Assembly: GCA_050700835.1 (NCBI GenBank)
Contig: JBOHDX010000080.1
Span: forward strand, 1 to 64,000
From: JBOHDX01 sp050700835
GTDB lineage: Bacteria > Actinomycetota > Actinomycetes > Propionibacteriales > Nocardioidaceae
Reading direction: 5' to 3'
DNA length: 64,000 bases
Positions 59,315 through 64,000 of the stretch are shown in pieces. The position numbers were made by a program, and so were the translations under genes. Each line of letters begins with the position of its first letter. Position 1 is the first letter of the stretch. The notes beneath the pieces are model-generated. The model searched no databases. It was not told the DNA's origin and saw only the letters and a list, made by a program, of their open reading frames with translations.

Positions 59315-60136
59315 ATGTCCGAGTCATCCGCCGCACCGGTAGGCAGCTCACACAGTCACGACTCACACAATGACGACCAGTACGCCGCCGAGCACGATTC
59401 CGGGATCGCCCGTGGGGGCGCAGCACGCCCGACGCGTGCGTCCACGACACCGGCATCCACCACGAGCTCCACCAGCAGCGGCTCCACCATGGCAGGCGGC
59501 CCCAGCGCCACCATGGCAGGCAGCAACACCAGCACCACCAGCGACACCATGCTGGTGGAGCCCACCCGCGCGAGCGCCGCGTCCGAGGCGTTGCGGCGTG
59601 AGGAGTTCGGCGGCGCCAACTGGGGGTCGGCGTTCTTCGGATGGCTGGTCGCGGTGGCGCTCGCGATCCTGCTCGCGGGCGTGATCGGCGCCATCGCCGC
59701 CGGCGTGAACTCCTCCGTTGCGGTGACGCAGGACGAGGCGCAGCGTCAGGCAGGGACGATCGGCATCGTCAGCGCGATCCTGCTGTTGCTGGTGCTGATG
59801 GTCGGCTACTACGCCGGCGGGTACGTCGCAGGGCGGATGTCGAGGTTCGACGGAGGTCGCCAAGGGACCGCGGTGTGGGTGGTCGGTCTGGTGGTGACGA
59901 TCGTCGTCGTGGTGGTCGGCTACATCTTCGGCAACCAGTACGACGTGTTCCAGCGGATCAACCTGCCGTCTTTGCCGATCCCCACCGACCAGGCCACCGT
60001 CGGAGGGCTCATTACACTGGCCGCGGTCATCCTCGGCACCCTGCTTGCCGGCGTCGCGGGAGGCAAGGTCGGTCAGCGCTACCACCGCAAGGTCGACCGC
60101 GTGGTGGCTGCGCCGGACGTGGTCACACCCGCGTGA
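59315..60136 (+). CDS. Four-helix membrane protein with Ser/Thr-rich N terminus
   Basis: 273-residue protein of unknown function. The N-terminal 100 residues are Ser/Thr/Ala/Gly-rich and probably disordered (TRASTTPASTTSSTSSGSTMAGG). Four hydrophobic helices follow: SAFFGWLVAVALAILLAGVIGAIAAGV, IGIVSAILLLLVLMVGYYAGGYVAG, GTAVWVVGLVVTIVVVVVGYIFG and GGLITLAAVILGTLLAGVAGG. It starts with MSESSAAP after a CGGAGG ribosome site; an earlier ATG at 59282 is less likely. It converges with the nitrobindin-like gene, 14-base overlap. The helices resemble the YccF/TMEM-like families only in general. Confidence 0.75.
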   Translation: MSESSAAPVGSSHSHDSHNDDQYAAEHDSGIARGGAARPTRASTTPASTTSSTSSGSTMAGGPSATMAGSNTSTTSDTMLVEPTRASAASEALRREEFGGANWGSAFFGWLVAVALAILLAGVIGAIAAGVNSSVAVTQDEAQRQAGTIGIVSAILLLLVLMVGYYAGGYVAGRMSRFDGGRQGTAVWVVGLVVTIVVVVVGYIFGNQYDVFQRINLPSLPIPTDQATVGGLITLAAVILGTLLAGVAGGKVGQRYHRKVDRVVAAPDVVTPA

Positions 60137-60617
60137 GCCTCGCCCAGGTGTGTGACTGCAGCGGCTGACCCGCGGCGGCCATGTCGAAGGCGTACATCAG
60201 GTCCCCCTCGACCAGGCCGTACAACCGGTGTCCAGCCGTGACCTCCTTGGCGCTCTGCGTCCGGGCGACGACGTCTGTGCCCAGCTCGAGCTTGGGACCG
60301 TCCACGGTGCCGTACCAGACCTCGGCGAAGCCGGTGTGATGGGCCAGCACCAGCTCGCACTCGTTGTCCGGGCGCGGCCGCAGGAACCCCGTCTCCAGAG
60401 CCGCCTCGCGCACCTTCGTGCCGGCTTCGTCGACGATCCAGGCGCGGCTGAAGTAGTGCAGGAACGGCCGCCCGTCATGCGCGAAGACGGCTTCCTGACC
60501 GAAGTCGAAGGCCTCGATCGTGGGATAGTCGCCGTGTCCGTTGCCCTCCCAGCGACCAAGCAGCCAGGAGTACGCCACGAGGTCGGGGTGCAGGTCGGAC
60601 GGGATCTCGAAGCTCAT
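60123..60617 (-). CDS. Nitrobindin-like heme-binding protein
   Basis: 164-residue lipocalin-like barrel. The family marks are LLGRWEGNGHG near residue 20 and ALETGFLRPRPDNECELVLAHHTGFAEVWYGTVDGPKLELGTD. The C terminus LYGLVEGDLMYAFDMAAAGQPLQSHTWARLTRV holds the candidate heme-ligand His in QSHTWARL. These proteins bind ferric heme and isomerise peroxynitrite to nitrate in actinobacteria. It starts with ATG and shares strand with the BKACE-type gene. The barrel size is normal. Confidence 0.88.
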   Translation of the reverse strand: MSFEIPSDLHPDLVAYSWLLGRWEGNGHGDYPTIEAFDFGQEAVFAHDGRPFLHYFSRAWIVDEAGTKVREAALETGFLRPRPDNECELVLAHHTGFAEVWYGTVDGPKLELGTDVVARTQSAKEVTAGHRLYGLVEGDLMYAFDMAAAGQPLQSHTWARLTRV

Positions 60618-60629
60618 GGTCCGAGCACT

Positions 60630-61472
60630 CTAACCGCGCACGGCCAACAGGCTCCGGGCCTGCGGCGGCGTCATCGCCGGTCGTTGCGCCAGCTCGGCCA
60701 GCGCCGCGGCCCGTTGCACGAGTTCGGCGTTATGGGTCACGTGGACCCCGCGCGCCAGGGTGAGTGTGTCCTCCATGCCTACCCGCAGGTGGCCGCCCCG
60801 GGAGAGGGCGGCGAATGCCACCGGCAGCGCCGACCGACCGATCCCGGTCGCCGACCACGACGTGACCGCGGACGGCAACGCTTGGACGGCGGCCACGACT
60901 GCCTCGGTGGTGCCTGGCATCCCGCCGGGCACGCCCATCACCAGGTCGCAGTGCACCTTGCCGCCGTACGGGAGACCGTGCTGGTCGAGCAGGCGATGCA
61001 GGGCCGCGACGTGGCCCAGGTCGAAGAGCTCGAACTCCGGGACCACCTCGCGCTCCTGGGACAGGCGGTACAGGTCGGTGATGAACGGCCACGGGTTGAG
61101 GAACACGTCGTCGCCGAAGTTGACGGTGCCCATCGTGATCGAGCAGGCGTCCGGCGCAGCCTCGAGAACCTTGAGCCGCTGGTCGAGGGGATCGTGCACG
61201 GAGCCGCCGGTGGACAGCTGCACCACGAGCCGGGTCTGGTCGCGCAGTGCGGCGACCGTGTCGTGCAGGAGGGCCTGGTCGAGCGACGGCCGGTGCTCCG
61301 CGTCCCGGATGTGCACGTGCACCATTGCTGCGCCCGCCGCTTCGCACGCCTGCGCGGTCTCGACCAGCTCGTCCAAGGTGGTGGGCAGCGCGGGTACGTC
61401 CGCCTTGGCCGTCTCGGCCCCGGTGGGCGCCACGGTGATCAGGGTGCCGGTCGGCGGGAGGTCCGGAGGCAT
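60630..61472 (-). CDS. Beta-keto acid cleavage enzyme family (BKACE, DUF849)
   Basis: 280-residue enzyme from ATG 61472. The TIM-barrel family holds a Zn site; visible are GAAMVHVHIRDAEHRPSLDQALLHDTVAALR, the metal-binding HVHIRD, then VPEFELFDLGHVAALHRL and GGKVHCDLVMGVPGGMPGTTEAV, and a late GMEDTLTLARGVHVTHNAELV. BKACE cleaves 3-keto acids with acetyl-CoA; the specific substrate is open. The ATG at 61481 is an alternative. It lies 12 bp from the nitrobindin gene. Length is that of the family. Confidence 0.87.
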   Translation of the reverse strand: MPPDLPPTGTLITVAPTGAETAKADVPALPTTLDELVETAQACEAAGAAMVHVHIRDAEHRPSLDQALLHDTVAALRDQTRLVVQLSTGGSVHDPLDQRLKVLEAAPDACSITMGTVNFGDDVFLNPWPFITDLYRLSQEREVVPEFELFDLGHVAALHRLLDQHGLPYGGKVHCDLVMGVPGGMPGTTEAVVAAVQALPSAVTSWSATGIGRSALPVAFAALSRGGHLRVGMEDTLTLARGVHVTHNAELVQRAAALAELAQRPAMTPPQARSLLAVRG

Positions 61473-61624
61473 GGCCGCCATCGTGTCAGACCTCGGACGG
61501 TCGTCTCGGTGCGCGGCAGCCGAGGAGCCACCGGTCGAAGTTTGAGACTCGCCGAAGACCCGGCACACTGAACGGTGGACCACGACGCGACGAGGCCCGA
61601 GGATCGGGCCGGTACGGGAGCTCC

Positions 61625-62764
61625 ATGAGCACGCACGACGATCAGCCGCGCCCAGACGGGTCTCCGTCCGACCACGCGTCGGCGGCGGGATCGACGGCCA
61701 CCGGCGGGGCCCGCAAGGCCCGACGTGGCCACTGGAGCGGCCGGCACAAGATCGTCACGGGCGTCATGACGTTCGTGCTGCTGATCTTCCTCGCCTTCGG
61801 CGGCTGGCTGTTCTACCTCAACCAGATGTTCGGCAACATCGAGCAGGTCGCGATCACCGTTCCCCAGGCCGGCCGGCCGCATCACACCGGCGGCAAGGAT
61901 CTCAACATCCTGATCGCCGGCGCCGACAACGGCACTGGCCCGAGCATCGCCAAGGATGTGGCCGCCGGGAAGTGGCCGCAGGGGGCGCACCGCAGCGACA
62001 CGATCATCATCTTCCACCTCTCCGCCGACCGGAAGCACGCGTACCTCATCTCGATCCCACGTGACTCCTACGTCAAGCTCTACGACGGCATGGGGCAGTA
62101 CAAATACACCGACAAGGTCAACGGGGCCTTCTCGCTGTACGGCCCGTCCGGTTATCTGTCGACCATCGAGCACCTGACCGGGCTGCGGATGGATCACCTC
62201 GCGATCATCGACTGGAAGGGCTTCAAGGACCTGTCGACCGCCCTCGGAGGCGTCCGGGTCTACATCCCGCACACGTTCTACGACGACAGCCAGAAGATCA
62301 CCTGGCACAAGGGGTGGCAGAACCTCTCCGGTGAGATGGCCCTGCACTACGTGCGCACGCGGCACGGGCTCAGCAATGGCGACTTCGGCCGGATCGCGCG
62401 GCAACAGAACTTCGTCCGCGCGATGATGCAGAAGCTCATGGACCAAGGCACACTGTCGAACCCGATCGAGCTGACGCAGGCGCTGCGCGCGATCACCAGC
62501 AACCTCACCGTCGACTCCGGTTGGAGCGGGAGCAACATCCGCAACCTGGCGCTGTCGCTGCGCGGCCTCAAGCAGAGCGACGTCACGTTCCTGACGGCGC
62601 CGATGAAGGCGTACGGCACCACGTCGTCGGGTGAGAGCGTCGTCTTGCTGAACAAGAAGCAGTGCGCCGCCCTGTGGCGCTCCGTGGCCAACGACAACAT
62701 CGATGCGTACCTGAAGAAGTACGGGAAGAGCACCGCCCTCGGCGGCGCCCAGTCGGTGAACTGA
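61625..62764 (+). CDS. LytR-CpsA-Psr family protein (cell-wall glycopolymer ligase)
   Basis: 379-residue membrane-bound LCP protein. A polar N terminus of about 40 residues precedes one transmembrane helix (VTGVMTFVLLIFLAFGGWLFYL). The LCP domain has GKDLNILIAGADNG, HRSDTIIIFHLSADRKHAYLISIPRDSYVKL, NGAFSLYGPSGYLSTIEHLTGLRMDHLAIIDWKGFKDLSTALGGV and ALHYVRTRHGLSNGDFGRIARQQNFVRAMMQKL, with the conserved Arg and Asp residues. It transfers teichoic or arabinogalactan polymers to peptidoglycan. It starts with ATG after CGGGAGCTCC. It ends before an opposite-strand gene. Confidence 0.92.
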   Translation: MSTHDDQPRPDGSPSDHASAAGSTATGGARKARRGHWSGRHKIVTGVMTFVLLIFLAFGGWLFYLNQMFGNIEQVAITVPQAGRPHHTGGKDLNILIAGADNGTGPSIAKDVAAGKWPQGAHRSDTIIIFHLSADRKHAYLISIPRDSYVKLYDGMGQYKYTDKVNGAFSLYGPSGYLSTIEHLTGLRMDHLAIIDWKGFKDLSTALGGVRVYIPHTFYDDSQKITWHKGWQNLSGEMALHYVRTRHGLSNGDFGRIARQQNFVRAMMQKLMDQGTLSNPIELTQALRAITSNLTVDSGWSGSNIRNLALSLRGLKQSDVTFLTAPMKAYGTTSSGESVVLLNKKQCAALWRSVANDNIDAYLKKYGKSTALGGAQSVN

Positions 62765-62795
62765 CCCCCGGGGGATCGCCTTTGCTCTGGCTCGC

Positions 62796-63095
62796 TCAGG
62801 TGAGGGTGACGGTCACCTCGGCTACGGTGCCTCGCGCCGCGACGACCGGCCGGTCGACCGGCTCGCTGCGCGGCGCCAGCGTCCGGATCGTCCAGTCCCC
62901 CGGCGCGGCGAAGAACCGGAACTGCCCGGTGGCCGACGTGGGCACCTCCGCAGCGAACTCGCCCCCGCGGTCGAGCAGCCGCACGTAGGCGCCCCCCACC
63001 GGGTGGTCACCGCGAAGCACGACGCCCTGGATGACCGCCTGCGTGCTGACGTCGACCCCGTCCAGGCTCGGCCCCCCGGCGGTGCCGCCGCACAT
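62796..63095 (-). CDS. sseC: DUF1416 protein SseC-like
   Basis: 99-residue protein of the DUF1416 family. It starts MCGGTAGGPSLDGVDVSTQAVIQGVVLRGDHPVGGAYVRLLDRGGEFAAEVPTSATGQFRFFAAPGDWTIRTLAPR and ends VAEVTVTLT. In actinobacteria it is encoded right after the sulfurtransferase, as here (two bases gap), and is called SseC in Mycobacterium. The fold is a carboxypeptidase-regulatory-like beta sandwich. Its biochemical role is not established. I preferred the ATG at 63095 over an upstream one. Confidence 0.85.
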   Translation of the reverse strand: MCGGTAGGPSLDGVDVSTQAVIQGVVLRGDHPVGGAYVRLLDRGGEFAAEVPTSATGQFRFFAAPGDWTIRTLAPRSEPVDRPVVAARGTVAEVTVTLT

Positions 63096-63097
63096 GC

Positions 63098-63946
63098 TCA
63101 GGCCTGCCCGGGCTCGTCGCCCAGCACCACCGGCACTCCGACCAGCGAGCCGTACTCGGTCCACGAGCCGTCGTAGTTCTTCACGTTCGGCTGCCCGAGC
63201 AACTCGTGCAGGACGAACCAGGTGTGGGCGCTGCGCTCACCGATCCGGCAGTACGCAATGGTGTCGCGGCCGTAGTCGACCCCCGCATCGGCGTACAACG
63301 ACTTCAGCTCGTCGTCGGAGCGGAACGTGCCGTCGTCCTTGGCCGCCTTGCTCCACGGAACGTTCGCTGCGGTCGGGACGTGACCGCCGCGCTGCGCCGA
63401 CTCCTGCGGGAGGTGGGCGGGCGCCAGCAGACGGCCGGCGTACTCGTCGGGGCTGCGCACGTCGATCAGGTTCTTGAGGCCGATGGAGCCGACCACCTCG
63501 TCGCGGAACGCCCGGATCGTCAGGTCGGGCTCGCTGGCGTGGTAGGTGGTGGTCGTCCGGCTGGGTGCCTCGTCGGTGAGCTCACGGCTCTCCAGCTCCC
63601 ACTTCTTGCGCCCGCCGTCGAGGAGACGCACGTCGTGGTGGCCGTACAGCTTGAAGTACCAGTAGGCGTACGCCGCGAACCAGTTGTTGTTGCCGCCGTA
63701 GAGCACGACGGTGTGGTCGTTGCCGATGCCCCGCTGGCTCAGCAGCGCTTCGAACTGCGCCTTGTCGACGAAGTCGCGGCGTACCGGGTCCTGGAGGTCT
63801 TCCTTCCAGTCCAGCTTGACGGCGCCGGCGATGTGCCCCTTGTCGTAGGCGCTCGTGTCCTCGTCGACCTCGACGAGAACGACGCTTGGGTCGGAGAGAT
63901 GCTGACCGACCCAGTCGGGTGTGACGAGCGCAGCGTCGCGGCTCAT
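63098..63946 (-). CDS. sseA: Thiosulfate sulfurtransferase (rhodanese)
   Basis: 282-residue two-domain rhodanese. The N-terminal domain has VVLVEVDEDTSAYDKGHIAGAVKLDWKEDL and the catalytic domain ends YCRIGERSAHTWFVLHELLG with the active-site Cys in CRIGERS. It moves sulfane sulfur from thiosulfate to cyanide or other acceptors. The mycobacterial homologues (SseA, CysA2) are paired with sseC, as in this window. It has a GAGGAGAAATC ribosome site before ATG. The region before it holds a short CAAGTCAAGC tandem repeat. It supports sulfur and mycothiol-linked chemistry. Confidence 0.92.
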   Translation of the reverse strand: MSRDAALVTPDWVGQHLSDPSVVLVEVDEDTSAYDKGHIAGAVKLDWKEDLQDPVRRDFVDKAQFEALLSQRGIGNDHTVVLYGGNNNWFAAYAYWYFKLYGHHDVRLLDGGRKKWELESRELTDEAPSRTTTTYHASEPDLTIRAFRDEVVGSIGLKNLIDVRSPDEYAGRLLAPAHLPQESAQRGGHVPTAANVPWSKAAKDDGTFRSDDELKSLYADAGVDYGRDTIAYCRIGERSAHTWFVLHELLGQPNVKNYDGSWTEYGSLVGVPVVLGDEPGQA

Positions 63947-64000
63947 GATTTCTCCTCGTGGCTTGGCTGATGGCTTGACTTGTTGCTTGACTTGTGGCTT

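Noticed and set aside
62765..62774. CCCCCGGGGG palindrome as terminator after the LCP gene
   Set aside because: It has no loop, so it cannot form a normal hairpin terminator.

Overview
The window is about 70% GC and densely packed. Many starts are GTG, and 1- and 4-base stop/start overlaps are common. Actinobacterial marker genes are present: mshA (mycothiol), a heparin-binding-haemagglutinin-like protein, senX3-regX3 and sseC. The genome is therefore a high-GC actinobacterium. A complete flagellar locus in this setting suggests a motile Nocardioidaceae-like or Kineosporiaceae-like organism. The family is an inference; the phylum is not in doubt.

Left part (1-9.9 kb): regX3 (cut by the window edge)-senX3 face phoU across a PHO-box-like direct repeat. 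They are followed by gpmA, a YbjN-like gene, mshA, an SDR, typA, a macro-domain gene, a DUF2516 membrane protein, an HbhA-like protein and an XRE regulator. Much of this resembles the Mycobacterium tuberculosis Rv0474-Rv0491 neighbourhood.

Middle (9.9-39.7 kb): a nearly complete flagellar gene set. Leftward: flgN-flgK-flgL-fliW-csrA. Rightward: fliA (sigma 28), fliC, fliD-fliS-fliT-like, flgB-flgC-fliE-fliF-fliG-fliH-fliI-fliJ-muramidase-fliK-flgD-flgE, flbD-motA-motB-fliL, fliM-fliN-fliO-fliP-fliQ-fliR-flhB, and flhA plus a small membrane protein. I see no chemotaxis genes, flhF/flhG, flgM, flgF/flgG or flgJ. Six promoters share one architecture, CTCA-16 bp-GCCGA, and head nearly every transcription unit, so the local sigma 28 probably drives the whole locus. 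The fliC leader carries a GGA-loop hairpin and a GGA in the Shine-Dalgarno sequence. This is the arrangement expected for CsrA repression relieved by FliW, and both genes are encoded beside it.

Right part (39.7-64 kb): a repeat-rich gap, then a two-component system; a two-ATPase/one-permease FtsX-type ABC system with a lipoprotein; an asparaginase; sulfate activation (a CysC fusion, a TauE-like permease, cysD, cysN); a DUF559 nuclease-like gene bracketed by two 56-bp palindromes; a YjbR-like gene; 5-oxoprolinase pxpA-pxpB-pxpC; a cupin; ygfZ; a Fur-family gene; a membrane protein; a nitrobindin-like protein; a BKACE-family enzyme; an LCP ligase; and sseC/sseA sulfur transfer.

No rRNA, tRNA, CRISPR array, transposase or prophage was recognised. 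The non-coding novelty lies in the promoter set, the fliC leader and several families of short palindromic or tandem intergenic repeats.
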